Shown: positions 8,778-18,515, counted from the first letter of the stretch. The stretch is DNA of 64,000 bases from Pseudomonas gingeri (GCF_013385635.1 NZ_JACAPR010000021.1:90282-154281); one strand, 5' to 3'. Numbers and translations: made by a program. Notes: generated by a model from the letters alone, not told the origin.

Positions 8778-9677
8778 CTATGCTCTTGCTTTTTGAGGCC
8801 ACACGATCCGCCTAAAGAGCGATTGGGCCTTAGTCTTTTTCACCGGTAAGGCAAGTTTCTGCGTGATCCGGTCAAGCATCATTGCGAGAAGCACAATTGC
8901 GATACCGCCCACAGCTGCGCGCCCTACATCAAGCCTGCCTAAGCCCTGAAGAACCACAAGGCCAAGACCATCCGCGCCGATCATTGCGACAACAACCGAC
9001 ATAACCATGGCGGTCAAGACGGTCTGGTTCAAGCCACCCAGAATGGTTGGAATGGCCATGGGAAGCTGTATTTCCCAAAGCAGCTGACGCTTATCAGCAC
9101 CGAAGGCCAGCCCCGCTTCGACAATTTCAGTGTCGACCATACGAATCCCCAGATAGGTAAACCGAATCAAGGGGGGCGCTGCCGCGATCACCACCGCCAC
9201 TTCACCTGAGACCGTGCCGACGCCAAAAAGCATCACAACTGGAACCAGATAAACGAAGGACGGTGTAGTCTGCATGATGTCCAGGATGGGGCGCACAATG
9301 GCCCAGGTTCTTTCACTCCTGGCGCATACCACTCCTACCGGAACACCTATCACCAGACAAATCACAATCGCGGTCGTGATCAGCGAAAGGGTCGTCATGG
9401 CTTCATTCCACAATCCCAAGCCTGCTATTGCAGCCAGGGCCAATGCCGTGAAAATTGCCACGCCGGCGCTTGCAACTCGCAACGCAAGCAGGAACATCAA
9501 GACAACCATGATTGGGAATGGTACCGTATGAAAAATCTTGTCGTTGAACGTCAGGAGATTCTCGATCGGCCAACGGATTGCCATGAAAACGGAGCGAGCG
9601 TTAACCCCAAGCCATTCCACGGAGTTGGATACCCACTCCTCTACGGGAAGAACCGCCAAATCTTGAGCTTCAAGCAT
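8778..9677 (-). CDS. ABC transporter permease, ProW family
   Basis: Inner-membrane permease of a betaine-type ABC importer. About six to seven hydrophobic segments are visible, with a binding-protein-dependent transport domain in the C-terminal half (residues about 100-280), including the EAA-like loop near EAGLAFGADKRQLLWEIQLP. I chose the ATG at 9677 because GGAGGG lies 8 nt upstream. An in-frame ATG at 9701 would lengthen the protein to 307 aa. It overlaps the end of the ATPase gene by 8 nt, so translation is coupled. Confidence 0.9.
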   Translation of the reverse strand: MLEAQDLAVLPVEEWVSNSVEWLGVNARSVFMAIRWPIENLLTFNDKIFHTVPFPIMVVLMFLLALRVASAGVAIFTALALAAIAGLGLWNEAMTTLSLITTAIVICLVIGVPVGVVCARSERTWAIVRPILDIMQTTPSFVYLVPVVMLFGVGTVSGEVAVVIAAAPPLIRFTYLGIRMVDTEIVEAGLAFGADKRQLLWEIQLPMAIPTILGGLNQTVLTAMVMSVVVAMIGADGLGLVVLQGLGRLDVGRAAVGGIAIVLLAMMLDRITQKLALPVKKTKAQSLFRRIVWPQKARA

Positions 9678-10887
9678 TTTGCTCACCCTCCAAGCGTGCA
9701 CCTGGCGACGACACGGTCGCGATACAATTCAAAATATTCCCAGCGTCCAACATCCCGACCACCTCTCCCGCTGGACTAACCACAGCCGCATGAGTGGAAC
9801 TACCGAGGATGCGAGATGCATCGATCAGTTTGCTACTCTCAGGAATAACGGTATACGAGTTGGATATCACTTCCATAGGCGACCGGCCAGCAGCGACCTC
9901 TGAAATGGCACCGGCATTAAGCGAACCGATTATTTTATTACTCGAATCAACGACAATGCCGCCACCGGAACTCAGCGCCGCAGAACTCAGAACTTTGTGA
10001 CCTTCGAAAGTGTGAATCACGCTCGTCGGCAGCATGACGGCGCTGGCATCAAACAGGCGAGATCTGTCAACTTCGCGGGTAAATCCGCTCACATAGTCAC
10101 TGCCGGGAGACATGACGATATCTTGGGGCGTCCCCTCACGAGCAACTTGGCCATCGCGCATAATGGCAATGCGAGTACCCATTTTAAGGGCTTCTTGGAA
10201 GTCATGCGTGATGAACAGAATGGTCTTTTTGAGGGTGCGCTGGAGCCGTAGAAGTTCGTCCTGCATCTCGGAGCGAATCAATGGATCAAGAGCACTGAAC
10301 GCTTCATCCATAATGAGTACGTCAGCGTCAGTCGCAAGTGCACGCGCCAAACCTACACGCTGCCTCATACCGCCTGATAGCTCGTGTGGGTAGTGATAGG
10401 CCCATTTGGCCAAACCGACGATCGAAAGAATTTCCTCCGCTCTTTTTCGGCGTTGTGCACCATCCATACCGCGAAGCTTCAGGCCGAACTCGGTATTTTC
10501 AATGATGCTTTTGTTTGGGAGCAGCGCAAAGTGCTGAAATACCATTGAAATCCTGGTACGGCGAACCTCACGAAGCTCCCTCTCCTTCAGAGGTACGATG
10601 TCCTGACCGTCCAGGATGATCTTTCCGGCTGTAGGCTCATTGAGACGATTGATACACCTCGCGAGCGTAGACTTGCCCGACCCTGAAAGCCCCATGATCA
10701 TGTAGATCGCGCCGCTGGGTACAGAGAGGGAAACATCGTTTAGCCCGACCACGGTGCTCGTTTCTGAGAACACCTGATCTTTACTCGCACCTTTACGCAG
10801 GAGTTCCATCGCCTTTCCCGGGGTCGGGGAAAATACCTTGTAGAGATTCTCGATTTTAAGTCGTGCGTCCACGTGTACCTCCAACAT
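9670..10887 (-). CDS. ABC transporter ATP-binding protein with CBS domains, ProV family
   Basis: ATPase of the betaine-type importer (405 aa). It shows Walker A GLSGSGKST (66-74), an LSGGMRQR signature, the Walker B segment VLIMDEAFSALD and the His switch ITHD. The C-terminal third contains two CBS motifs, which in the ProV/OpuA family sense ionic strength or nucleotides. First gene of the proVWX-like unit and 116 bp downstream of the NIPSNAP gene, so it may be read through from the catabolic operon. Confidence 0.92.
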   Translation of the reverse strand: MLEVHVDARLKIENLYKVFSPTPGKAMELLRKGASKDQVFSETSTVVGLNDVSLSVPSGAIYMIMGLSGSGKSTLARCINRLNEPTAGKIILDGQDIVPLKERELREVRRTRISMVFQHFALLPNKSIIENTEFGLKLRGMDGAQRRKRAEEILSIVGLAKWAYHYPHELSGGMRQRVGLARALATDADVLIMDEAFSALDPLIRSEMQDELLRLQRTLKKTILFITHDFQEALKMGTRIAIMRDGQVAREGTPQDIVMSPGSDYVSGFTREVDRSRLFDASAVMLPTSVIHTFEGHKVLSSAALSSGGGIVVDSSNKIIGSLNAGAISEVAAGRSPMEVISNSYTVIPESSKLIDASRILGSSTHAAVVSPAGEVVGMLDAGNILNCIATVSSPGARLEGEQNA

Positions 10888-11003
10888 TTTTAATCCCGTT
10901 AGACCCTTGGGCGCTTATGCCGCCCAAGGTATCCATGAACCAGGCAGGGTCTAAGCCCTTGTAATTCGAGCACGCTGCAGCAAGGCGTCTCGTCCAAACT
11001 TAG

Positions 11004-11318
11004 CTACTTGAGTGGCGAAAACTCAGTAGGTATTAGAATTTTATTTTCAGCTGATTCAATCAATTCCGATATCTTGGGAAGAAAATCTTTCCAAGCTGGA
11101 TCACTCGCCAATTTCGCACGGCGAACCGCACGATCTTCAAGACTTTTGTAAGCCCAGATATGGACGATTTGACTCAGGGGGCCAATTTCGGTGGTGAAAT
11201 AGCCAATGAGTTGGCCAAGAATGGGCTGTTGAATTGAAATGCCCTGCTCTTTGATTAATTGAAGATATTTAGCCATATGGCCGTTGCGTATTTTGTAGGT
11301 TCGTTGCTCTACTATCAT
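11004..11318 (-). CDS. NIPSNAP family protein
   Basis: A 104-aa single-domain NIPSNAP protein (ferredoxin-like dimeric alpha-beta barrel). The characteristic opening IVEQRTYKIRNG and a mid-region HIWAYKSLEDRAVRRAKL are visible. Such small proteins often accompany monooxygenase or hydrolase operons. The start overlaps the stop of the hydrolase gene by one base (TAATG), so expression is coupled. No catalytic role can be assigned. Confidence 0.85.
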   Translation of the reverse strand: MIVEQRTYKIRNGHMAKYLQLIKEQGISIQQPILGQLIGYFTTEIGPLSQIVHIWAYKSLEDRAVRRAKLASDPAWKDFLPKISELIESAENKILIPTEFSPLK

Positions 11319-12139
11319 TACGCACCTCCCAGGGGTGTTTCGTGCATAAAATCATCCAACGTCTTTGCAACCAATGCAGGGGCCTCAATTAATATTGAAT
11401 GCCGCAGTTTCGGAAAGATCACCAGTTTGGAGCCTGCAATCTGATCATGCATGAAGCGCGCCATCCGTGGATTGGATCCGCTATCCTCCTCTCCGGTCGC
11501 TATTAACGTTGGGCAATCAATCTGGTTGAGGTTGTCGCCGTAGTCACTTTCAGCGAGCACCCGATAGGCTGATGCGTAGCAATCAGGATCATTGCTTGCA
11601 TTTCTGGCCCGCAGCTTCAGGATTAGCTCGGGGTTTTTCAGCTGAAAGTCCTCAGTTAGCCACCGTGATAGGGAAGCATCGTAGTGAGACCCCCTATCAC
11701 CGGTTTGCAGCGCGAGCAAACGAGCCTGGACGCGAGCCCTTTCCTCATCATTTCGCCCTGCTACCGTGGACAGCAGCATCAGCCGCTTAACTCTGGCCGG
11801 GTTGGTCAAAGCAAGGCGTTGAGCAATGAGGCCTCCGAGGGAAAATCCAGCCAGATTGAATTGATCAAACCCAACGATGCTTGCCAAACCAACGACCTCA
11901 GCGACCATTTGGTCAGTGTCGTAGAACCCTCTTACCAAGCTGGACTTCCCGTGGCCTCTCAGGTCAAACGTGAGGATTCGGTAGTGATCGCTCAACAATT
12001 CAACGATGGGCTCCCAAGCCTCAAGGCTGGAGCCTACGCCGTGTATACATACCAAAGGTTCCGCACCCTTCCCGGCCAAGCGATAATTGAGGGTAACTGC
12101 GCCGATGACCGCTTGGCGATCAGAGACCGACCCCGTCAT
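11318..12139 (-). CDS. Alpha/beta hydrolase, candidate (N-methylformamido)methylene-succinate hydrolase (TgnD-like)
   Basis: A 273-aa alpha/beta hydrolase fold enzyme. It shows the oxyanion region HGVGSSLEAW, the nucleophile elbow GFSLGG, an acid region near GEEDSG and a C-terminal His (LRHSILIEAP). Gene order and size match the hydrolase of the trigonelline pathway, which cleaves an enamide to succinate semialdehyde, methylamine, formate and CO2, and related pyridine-ring pathways. It overlaps the monooxygenase gene by 4 nt. The hydrolase family is certain; the substrate is inferred from neighbours. Confidence 0.85.
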   Translation of the reverse strand: MTGSVSDRQAVIGAVTLNYRLAGKGAEPLVCIHGVGSSLEAWEPIVELLSDHYRILTFDLRGHGKSSLVRGFYDTDQMVAEVVGLASIVGFDQFNLAGFSLGGLIAQRLALTNPARVKRLMLLSTVAGRNDEERARVQARLLALQTGDRGSHYDASLSRWLTEDFQLKNPELILKLRARNASNDPDCYASAYRVLAESDYGDNLNQIDCPTLIATGEEDSGSNPRMARFMHDQIAGSKLVIFPKLRHSILIEAPALVAKTLDDFMHETPLGGA

Positions 12140-13206
12140 GGCTTCGAACTCAACCGTTGCGCACGCTCCCGCTCTTGAAAGACCGGAATGATCTCCTCAA
12201 TGAAGAAACGCAAGGTTTTCTTCTGCAATTCAAATGGCAGGTTGAAGTTGAGACCTACGCTGTACTGGTCTACCCCGGCTGCCTCGTAATCCAGCAGTTT
12301 GGTGATCACTTCATCTGGGGTACCAAACATCAGGTTCCGGCGAATATTGTCCGGGTTGTAGTTGTCTTTACCCTTCACTGCCTCATAGGGCACAGCCTCT
12401 GGAAAACCATTGGTAACCGTGCCAGCGTTTTGCATGAGGTTTTCGAAGAAACGCCCATGATCGATGCTGTGTTGAACCGGAACGACCCAGTCATCCGGCT
12501 TTTCGTAGACGCATGTACGACGCTGCATCATGAAGCGAGGACGCGCGACTTCTGGGTGATCGCTGACCGCTTTATTGAATTTCTCACCCAACGCTTTTAC
12601 CTCGGCGACTGGCATGGCCAAGGGCGTGGACATGATGTTCGCGCCGACGCTCACCGCCCAATCAAAGGTGCCTGGGTCTCGTGCAGCTACCCAAATGGGA
12701 GGCTGGCCGCTTACGGGCTTCGGGACAGCAGCTGTTTTCGGGAATTTCCAGTAGCGCCCTTCGTGCTTGTAGTCTCCCTGCCAGAGCTTTTTGACAGCTG
12801 GCAGCAACTCCTTCATGTAGCCTACGCCTTCGCGCTGATCGATTCCTGGCTGCATGCGGTCAAATTCGTATTGGTACGACCCCCGCGCGATACCAAACTC
12901 CAAGCGCCCTCCAGTGAGGTGGTCACAAAGCGCGGCCTCAGCCGCCAGGCGAATTGGATTCCAGTAAGCAGCCGCGATGGTGCCGGTGCCAAGGCGAATC
13001 TGTTCCGTGTGTTGACCCAACCACACCAGTGTCTGAAATGGATTCGGGGCGATGGTGCATTCCAACGTATGGTGCTCAGACGTCCAGAGCGTTTCGAAGC
13101 CACCTTTGTCAGCCATACGTGCCAGTTCAAGCATGTTCGAGATCGTCTCGTGCATCGGAGTCGATGGGGAGAAACGTTCCAGGCTCATTGCAAGAGCGAA
13201 TTTCAT
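12136..13206 (-). CDS. LLM-class flavin-dependent monooxygenase, candidate trigonelline ring-cleaving oxygenase (TgnB-like)
   Basis: A 356-aa luciferase-like monooxygenase (TIM barrel) that would use reduced flavin from a partner reductase. Recognisable segments are the N-terminal MADKGGFETLWTSEHH, the central RLEFGIARGSYQYEF and the GTPDEVITKLLDYEAAGVDQ region near the C-terminus. The flavin reductase gene lies two genes upstream in the same operon, making a two-component oxygenase. In the trigonelline pathway an oxygenase of this class opens the N-methylpyridinium ring. The substrate is inferred from the operon. Confidence 0.88.
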   Translation of the reverse strand: MKFALAMSLERFSPSTPMHETISNMLELARMADKGGFETLWTSEHHTLECTIAPNPFQTLVWLGQHTEQIRLGTGTIAAAYWNPIRLAAEAALCDHLTGGRLEFGIARGSYQYEFDRMQPGIDQREGVGYMKELLPAVKKLWQGDYKHEGRYWKFPKTAAVPKPVSGQPPIWVAARDPGTFDWAVSVGANIMSTPLAMPVAEVKALGEKFNKAVSDHPEVARPRFMMQRRTCVYEKPDDWVVPVQHSIDHGRFFENLMQNAGTVTNGFPEAVPYEAVKGKDNYNPDNIRRNLMFGTPDEVITKLLDYEAAGVDQYSVGLNFNLPFELQKKTLRFFIEEIIPVFQERERAQRLSSKP

Positions 13207-13228
13207 AACAGTAGTCCTTTCAAAAACA

Positions 13229-14740
13229 TTAACGGAGACGAATCACGAACGGATCCTGCATAGCGCCGGAATAATCAATGACGATGTTTTTGGCCCGTGA
13301 AAACTCTCTCATCACGTCAAAACCACCCCGACGACCGTATCCGCTGTGTTTGAAACCGTTATTGGCTGACATGTAAGCGGCAGAGCGATAAGTGTTAATC
13401 CAAACCGTGCCAGCATCGATCTGATTGGCGAATCGCATCGCACGGTCGATGTCCTGAGTCCAGATACCTGAGGCAAGGCCGTAATTGGTATCGTTGGCCA
13501 TTTCAATCATTTCTTTTTCAGAGCTGAATGGCACAACACCCACGACCGGGCCAAACAGTTCATCTCGCATGAAGTCCATGGTGTTGCTCGCGTTGGCAAG
13601 CACCGTAGGTTCGTAGTACCAGCCTCGGGCAAGTGCCGCCGCTTTGGGCCTCATACCCCCTGCCACGAGCCGAGCACCTTGCTCCTTACCCGATGCTACG
13701 TAGCCTTCGAGCTTTTCCACTTGAGCCTTGAGCGCGAGCGGGCCCACATCCGAAGACTCTTCCATAGGGTGGCCTACTTGAATCTTCTGCGTGCGTTCGG
13801 CCAAGGCCTCGACGAACTTTTCGTAAATGGTCGCCTCAACGAAGCATCGCGACCCGGCCACGCAAGTCTGGCCAGCAGCTGCAAAGATCCCTGACACAAC
13901 TCCGTTTACTGCCCGCTCGATGTCCACGTCACCAAACACAACGTGCGGCGACTTACCGCCCAGTTCCATCTGGCAGGGAGCCAGATGCTGCGCGGCGTTG
14001 GCTGCAATGCGTTTACCGGTGTCGGTGCTGCCGGTGAAAACATACTTGTCTATGCCTGGATGGCGAGTCAGGGCTTCACCCGTTACACCGCCGTTCCCAC
14101 TGACCACGTTGATCACGCCTGCCGGAAATCCAGCTTCCATCGCGAGCTCAGCCAACGCGAAGGTTGAAGCCGTTGCATGCTCTGAAGGTTTGATGACCAC
14201 AGTGTTTCCGATAGCGAGGCAAGGTGCCAACGTGCCGGTCAGGAGCATCAAGGGCGAGTTCCAAGGCGTGATCATCCCGATCACGCCAAGCGGTTCACGA
14301 ACGTTGAAGTTAAGCTGGTCGAGTTTATTAACCGGGATCGTATCGCCTTGAAGCTTGTCAGCCATCCCGGCAAAGTAGGTGTAGGAGTCAGGCATGGCGC
14401 GCATCTGCGCACGCATTTCTTTCAGCAACTTGCCATTGTCTCGGCATTCCAACAGGGACAGCTCTTCGGCGTTCGCCGCGATCAGCTCAGCAAGACGGCG
14501 TACAAGCTTGCCCCGATCGGTCTGCGTCATCCGGCGCCACTCGGGACTTCTGAAGGCATTGCGTGCAGCCTGAACCGCTGCGTCCACATCACTCGCATTC
14601 GCCTCAGCGAACTGATACCACACTTCGCCAGTTGCTGGATCAAAGCTATCGATATAACGCTCAGCGGACGGCGTGACATATTGGCCATTGATAAACAAAT
14701 CAAGGCGTGAATTTTCAATAGTTTTCACTGTGGTCTTCAC
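13229..14740 (-). CDS. NAD(P)-dependent aldehyde dehydrogenase (TgnC-like candidate)
   Basis: A 503-aa aldehyde dehydrogenase superfamily enzyme. The general base E259 lies in MELGGKSP and the catalytic C293 in GQTCVAGSR; the cofactor loop FTGSTDTG is present. It lies 10 bp after the flavin reductase and 22 bp before the LLM oxygenase gene, inside one operon. In a trigonelline-type route it would oxidise the ring-opened hydroxylactone or aldehyde. The superfamily is certain, the precise substrate is not. Confidence 0.9.
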   Translation of the reverse strand: MKTTVKTIENSRLDLFINGQYVTPSAERYIDSFDPATGEVWYQFAEANASDVDAAVQAARNAFRSPEWRRMTQTDRGKLVRRLAELIAANAEELSLLECRDNGKLLKEMRAQMRAMPDSYTYFAGMADKLQGDTIPVNKLDQLNFNVREPLGVIGMITPWNSPLMLLTGTLAPCLAIGNTVVIKPSEHATASTFALAELAMEAGFPAGVINVVSGNGGVTGEALTRHPGIDKYVFTGSTDTGKRIAANAAQHLAPCQMELGGKSPHVVFGDVDIERAVNGVVSGIFAAAGQTCVAGSRCFVEATIYEKFVEALAERTQKIQVGHPMEESSDVGPLALKAQVEKLEGYVASGKEQGARLVAGGMRPKAAALARGWYYEPTVLANASNTMDFMRDELFGPVVGVVPFSSEKEMIEMANDTNYGLASGIWTQDIDRAMRFANQIDAGTVWINTYRSAAYMSANNGFKHSGYGRRGGFDVMREFSRAKNIVIDYSGAMQDPFVIRLR

Positions 14741-14750
14741 GGTCTACACC

Positions 14751-15740
14751 TCAGAGTTGCTGTTCACGAGTGAAGTCAGCCCACGTCTTGGCTGCTCCAT
14801 CTATTACTGCCACGCGCCCGCCGTCCGAAGACCCCATGTAAATGCTGAATTTCTGATCTTGTCGCTCTTTGACGTAACGGCGCACAACAGCACGTAGTTC
14901 ATTACTTGGCATGGCATCGAACGGAATACCGTTCACATTGAAAAACTCAAGCCCTTCTGGCAGATCCTTTGTTTCCGAGTCAGCAATGTGCGCCCTGAAA
15001 ACCATATAACCAGGATCTTTATCTTCTACGTCAAAAATCGAGTAGAGGAATGTCTTGTCAGGTAGGAGACTGATGCTCTTATTAGCGACGACCAGTTCAA
15101 ACTTATCTTTCTGCTTCGGTGATTCCGGGAGCGACCAACCACCTTGACTGTCCTTACGGAGCAAAATGCTGTCCTGGGACTCGATCAGATAGGCACTCAC
15201 CATGCCATGGGAGTTAATCCAACTCTCAGGCAGAGGATTCTCCAAGTTCGCGTAGCTGCCGCGATTGAAGCAGAGCGGTGATTTAGGACTGGTGCCAAAA
15301 GCCTGGATTTGTCCGATGAGCACGATGTGATCTCCTGCATCCACACGATTGTGCGTGGTGCAGTCAAACCAAGTGAGGCTATCGGTCAGGATGGGCGCGC
15401 CGGTGTGAACCTTGTCATGGCGAACACTTTCAAATTTATCCGTGGCTTTGGACGCAAATTTGTTGGATACGTCCAACTGTTCCTCATGGAGCACATTGAC
15501 GGCGAAGCTCGCGCTCTCGCTAAACGCTTGATAACTGGCAGCTGCCTTGGCGACGCAAACCAGCAGCAGTGGCGGATCGAGTGAAACGGAGGTGAAAGAG
15601 TTAGCGGTCATGCCTCGCGGCAAACCCTCTGGGTCACTGGTGGTAATCACGGTGACGCCGGTAGCGAAAGTACCGAAAGCCTGACGCAATGCCTTGGGGT
15701 CGATTTCCGTGTGCTGAACTGGGGCGGTACTGGTAGTCAT
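14751..15740 (-). CDS. Flavin reductase with C-terminal NUDIX-like domain (TgnA-like reductase component)
   Basis: A 329-aa protein. Residues about 10-165 form an HpaC-type flavin reductase (FGTFATGVTVITT, GMTANSFTSVSLDPPLLLVC, CTTHNRVDAGDHIVLIGQI). Residues about 180-325 form a NUDIX-like domain. This fusion and its length match reductases paired with LLM ring-cleaving oxygenases. It supplies FMNH2 or FADH2 to the oxygenase encoded two genes downstream. It is the first gene of the operon, and a bipartite operator (15800-15838) lies 60 bp before the start. Confidence 0.88.
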   Translation of the reverse strand: MTTSTAPVQHTEIDPKALRQAFGTFATGVTVITTSDPEGLPRGMTANSFTSVSLDPPLLLVCVAKAAASYQAFSESASFAVNVLHEEQLDVSNKFASKATDKFESVRHDKVHTGAPILTDSLTWFDCTTHNRVDAGDHIVLIGQIQAFGTSPKSPLCFNRGSYANLENPLPESWINSHGMVSAYLIESQDSILLRKDSQGGWSLPESPKQKDKFELVVANKSISLLPDKTFLYSIFDVEDKDPGYMVFRAHIADSETKDLPEGLEFFNVNGIPFDAMPSNELRAVVRRYVKERQDQKFSIYMGSSDGGRVAVIDGAAKTWADFTREQQL

Positions 15741-15799
15741 GGCGACTTTCCTTTTGCTTCTCTTGCTAGAGAGGCTACCCCTCCAAAAAGCTTGTCTCT

Positions 15800-15838
15800 C
15801 CTACGAAAAAACGCAGCGTCATAACTATTTTTCCTCCG
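15800..15838 (-). promoter_or_regulatory. Bipartite operator (CCTACG and TTCCTCCG, 31 bp apart) before the monooxygenase operon
   Basis: CCTACG at 15800-15805 and TTCCTCCG at 15831-15838. The same pair at the same 31-bp spacing precedes oprD and gabT, and a near copy precedes the GhrA-like gene. It lies 60 bp upstream of the flavin reductase start. Shared occurrence implies a common regulator, possibly one of the two PucR-type proteins. Confidence 0.6.
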
Positions 15839-15954
15839 GTTCGATGCAGGCAAATTCCATATTGCGCGGCCCGGTGCGGAGGTCGAATCCTCAAAAATGT
15901 GGAAACCCCTGATCGGAGACCGACCAGGGGTTCATGGCGATACAGAAGTGGCGC

Positions 15955-16548
15955 TCAAGCCTTGTTGGATTTTTCCTCTTCCATCTCTGCCATATCCTGG
16001 AAGCGATCAGCGATCCTGGGATGAGGGCGAGAACCATCCGCTGCGCCGATAGCTACGAGAATCTCGTCAGGGCCTGGGGCATCCGCGACCTGGAACTGCG
16101 CTGTCAGGAAGTGGGAACGCTTACCGGTTTCGGTCTTGTGCACCATGGGTACCGAAATCAGCGCACCAGGGCCGTTACGAACGTTGGTGAAGCTGAGGTA
16201 GGCGGTGCCCTCTGCCGCCTCGCGGAACATGTTCCCAAAACGCAGGGTATGGATCAGCCCGGAGGCATGTTCGATCTCACCGTTAGTACCTACACACGCC
16301 GCTTTGCCATACGCCTCGATCTGGGCAGCAGGCATCAAGGCGATGAGCCGGTCTGTCATTTCTTTGCCCAAACCTGGTGCAATGCGCAAGATTTCAGGAC
16401 GCAGATTGTCAACATACCCTTGACCAGCCCAAGGGTTCTTCAGGATCGCAGCTACCACAACCATGGTAATTGGGCGTTCCGCCTCCTTACTCCCCTCAAT
16501 CAAGGTTTGCTCGATAAACGTGCAGTATTTGCGGACGTTCAAACTCAT
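15955..16548 (-). CDS. Amino acid synthesis (AA_synth/DUF1185) family protein
   Basis: A 197-aa protein of the AA_synth family (formerly DUF1185). Visible blocks are RPITMVVVAAILKNPWAG, KAACVGTNGEIEHASGLIH and FGNMFREA. Members occur beside LLM monooxygenases in catabolic clusters and may act as isomerases or decyclising enzymes; no biochemical role is firm. The gene lies upstream of the flavin reductase operon, divergent from the GAF/PucR-type regulator, with inverted half-sites of the cluster operator (16621-16649) between them. Confidence 0.85.
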   Translation of the reverse strand: MSLNVRKYCTFIEQTLIEGSKEAERPITMVVVAAILKNPWAGQGYVDNLRPEILRIAPGLGKEMTDRLIALMPAAQIEAYGKAACVGTNGEIEHASGLIHTLRFGNMFREAAEGTAYLSFTNVRNGPGALISVPMVHKTETGKRSHFLTAQFQVADAPGPDEILVAIGAADGSRPHPRIADRFQDMAEMEEEKSNKA

Positions 16549-16620
16549 CAGTTCGTTGCTCCTTATCAGCCAATCTCGTGGGATGTGGTGACGAGATTAC
16601 GGGAGCCCCCGCCCCCACGC

Positions 16621-16649
16621 TTCCTACGAATCGACGTAGAATGGAGGAA
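16621..16649. promoter_or_regulatory. Inverted operator half-sites between divergent AA_synth and regulator genes
   Basis: TTCCTAC (16621-16627) and GGAGGAA (16643-16649) form inverted half-sites related to the cluster operator. Their spacing is one helical turn longer than in the compact palindromes at 23232 and 28078. The site lies in the divergent intergenic region and could control both directions. Confidence 0.45.
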
Positions 16650-16719
16650 TATTTCACTCTGTATCGCGCTACCAAACGCGATTTACGACCGTCATATTCG
16701 CTGCTTGAGGGTAATAACG

Positions 16720-18513
16720 GTGAAGTTCTTGAACACTACAATGCAGCTGGTATCCCTTCGAGATATCGCAAGCCAGATCAACTCCGGCGCGAACCTGGAC
16801 GACACCCTCTCACAGCTTGTCAGGGTCAGTTGTGAGCATGCCGACTGGGCCATGGGATCGATCATGGCCATCGACATGGCGGCAGGGTTCGCGTATGTCG
16901 TTGCAAGACATGACCCCACGCTGATTATAAAGCCTCTCATAGGTCAGTGGGAGCTCTCACATAGCCCCGCAGTTACTGCGCTTCAACTCAACGAACCGGT
17001 CTACATCGAAGACGTCCGGGAAAGCGAATACTCTGGATATAAATCCGAGTCTTATGAACGGGATTACCGAACCGTAGTGGTCATGCCAATGGGGTGCAAA
17101 GACTACGAAGGCCGACCTATGGTGTTGAGTGTCTTGTCACGGCACATCAAGCCACTGTCAGAGGAAGACCTCGCTTTCCTAGGAATGATTGTGCACCTGG
17201 GCGCGATCGCTGTTGCCCGCGAACACCAACTTGAAGCTCAGCGCTCAACCGCTGAGCAGATGCAGCAGGCACTGCGCGTCCACACCACTTTGCTAGAGCA
17301 CGTGCTGGCCGAGAATTCCGTTTCCTCTATTTCTCTAATGGTCGGAAGCTTGCTCTCTACACCCGTTGTGGCCGTCGACTTCAACGCCAATCAAGTTATC
17401 GCTGGCAGGTCGCCTGATGCTTTGCTGTTCGACGACAGTACTTGGCAGAAAGCAGCGTCAGGCGCTCTCAGCACACAGATCAGCAAGACCTGCCAAGAGT
17501 CTTTGAGCCTATCAATTCGCGATTCTGTGCAGTTGTTCCTAGACGATGGCACCAGAAACTTCACGTCCAGGGTGCGAATCGAGCCACTCATGATCGACCA
17601 CGAACTCGTCGGCGCATTGGTCTTGTTTTCTCCTGCCACTGCATTGACTGAGCTGAATCAGATTATGCTTGAGAGCGCGAAATTTGCTCTGAGCGTTCAG
17701 ATGATGCGCAGTTTCATTAGGTTCAGGTTTGAAAACCGCAGTTTAACCGAGCTGTTTTTCGAGATATTTGAGAGGCGCTGGCGCGATGATGCTGACATTC
17801 GGCAACGTGCGAAAAGATTGAATGTGAACCTTGACATCCCTCAGCAACTCATCGTGATCGATTTTTCGCCCGCCAACAAAGCGGTAATTAAGCCTACGCT
17901 TAATCTAAGCCAGAATGTGGTCAGGATCTTACAGCGTGCAAGCATTGATCCCAGCGTCATCACAACCGAACATGGACTGGTATGTGCCCTTCCTTATCAG
18001 GGAGATAACTCCAATAAAAAGCTGCAAAAGGTAATCAAACAGATCACCGATGATCTCAGCTATTATCTGGAAGCAGAACCAATTGCCGTGGCAAGCTCAG
18101 CTTGTCATCAACTAGGCGACTACTCCCTGGCCTGGGAGCGATGCAAGAGAATCATTGATATCGCCAAAATTTTCGGGCGCAGAGGCCCGCTGTCGAATAA
18201 AGATTTTGGGCCAATGCCAATTTTGATCGCCGCAGCGGGAGGTGAAGATGTCCGAGCATTCGTTAATGACAGTGTTGGAGCCATGACAGCATATGACCAG
18301 GCGAACAAAACAGACTATGTCGAAACCCTCTCATGCTTCTTAAACGAGAGCTGCAAACCCCAGGCATGCGCAGACTCAATGGAGATCCATGTCACGACAC
18401 TCCGATATCGTCTTTCAAGAATAAAAGAGCTGTTTGATGTCGATTTGGAGTCGCCTGAGAAACGTTTCTCTTATGAACTGGCAATACGTCTGAGCAGGAT
18501 CATTTCTGCATAA
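16720..18513 (+). CDS. GAF domain-containing PucR/CdaR-type transcriptional regulator
   Basis: A 597-aa regulator. Residues about 10-175 form a GAF-like sensor (LRDIASQINSGANLDDTLSQLVR, YRTVVVMPMGCKDYEGRP), a long linker follows, and the C-terminus carries the PucR-type HTH (TTLRYRLSRIKELF..DLESPEKRFSYELAIRL). The frame stays open far upstream, but that stretch is antisense to the AA_synth gene. I chose GTG 16720 because GAGGG lies 8 nt upstream; ATG 16741 is the alternative. It is divergent from the AA_synth gene and probably senses the substrate of this cluster. Confidence 0.85.
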   Translation: MKFLNTTMQLVSLRDIASQINSGANLDDTLSQLVRVSCEHADWAMGSIMAIDMAAGFAYVVARHDPTLIIKPLIGQWELSHSPAVTALQLNEPVYIEDVRESEYSGYKSESYERDYRTVVVMPMGCKDYEGRPMVLSVLSRHIKPLSEEDLAFLGMIVHLGAIAVAREHQLEAQRSTAEQMQQALRVHTTLLEHVLAENSVSSISLMVGSLLSTPVVAVDFNANQVIAGRSPDALLFDDSTWQKAASGALSTQISKTCQESLSLSIRDSVQLFLDDGTRNFTSRVRIEPLMIDHELVGALVLFSPATALTELNQIMLESAKFALSVQMMRSFIRFRFENRSLTELFFEIFERRWRDDADIRQRAKRLNVNLDIPQQLIVIDFSPANKAVIKPTLNLSQNVVRILQRASIDPSVITTEHGLVCALPYQGDNSNKKLQKVIKQITDDLSYYLEAEPIAVASSACHQLGDYSLAWERCKRIIDIAKIFGRRGPLSNKDFGPMPILIAAAGGEDVRAFVNDSVGAMTAYDQANKTDYVETLSCFLNESCKPQACADSMEIHVTTLRYRLSRIKELFDVDLESPEKRFSYELAIRLSRIISA

Positions 18514-18515
18514 TG

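Noticed and set aside
12157..13263. Plus-strand frame of 368 codons
   Set aside because: Antisense to the LLM monooxygenase gene, with no domain of its own.
15934..16719. N-terminal extension of the GAF/PucR regulator
   Set aside because: The extra 262 codons run antisense to the AA_synth gene and have no domain; a good ribosome-binding site precedes GTG 16720.
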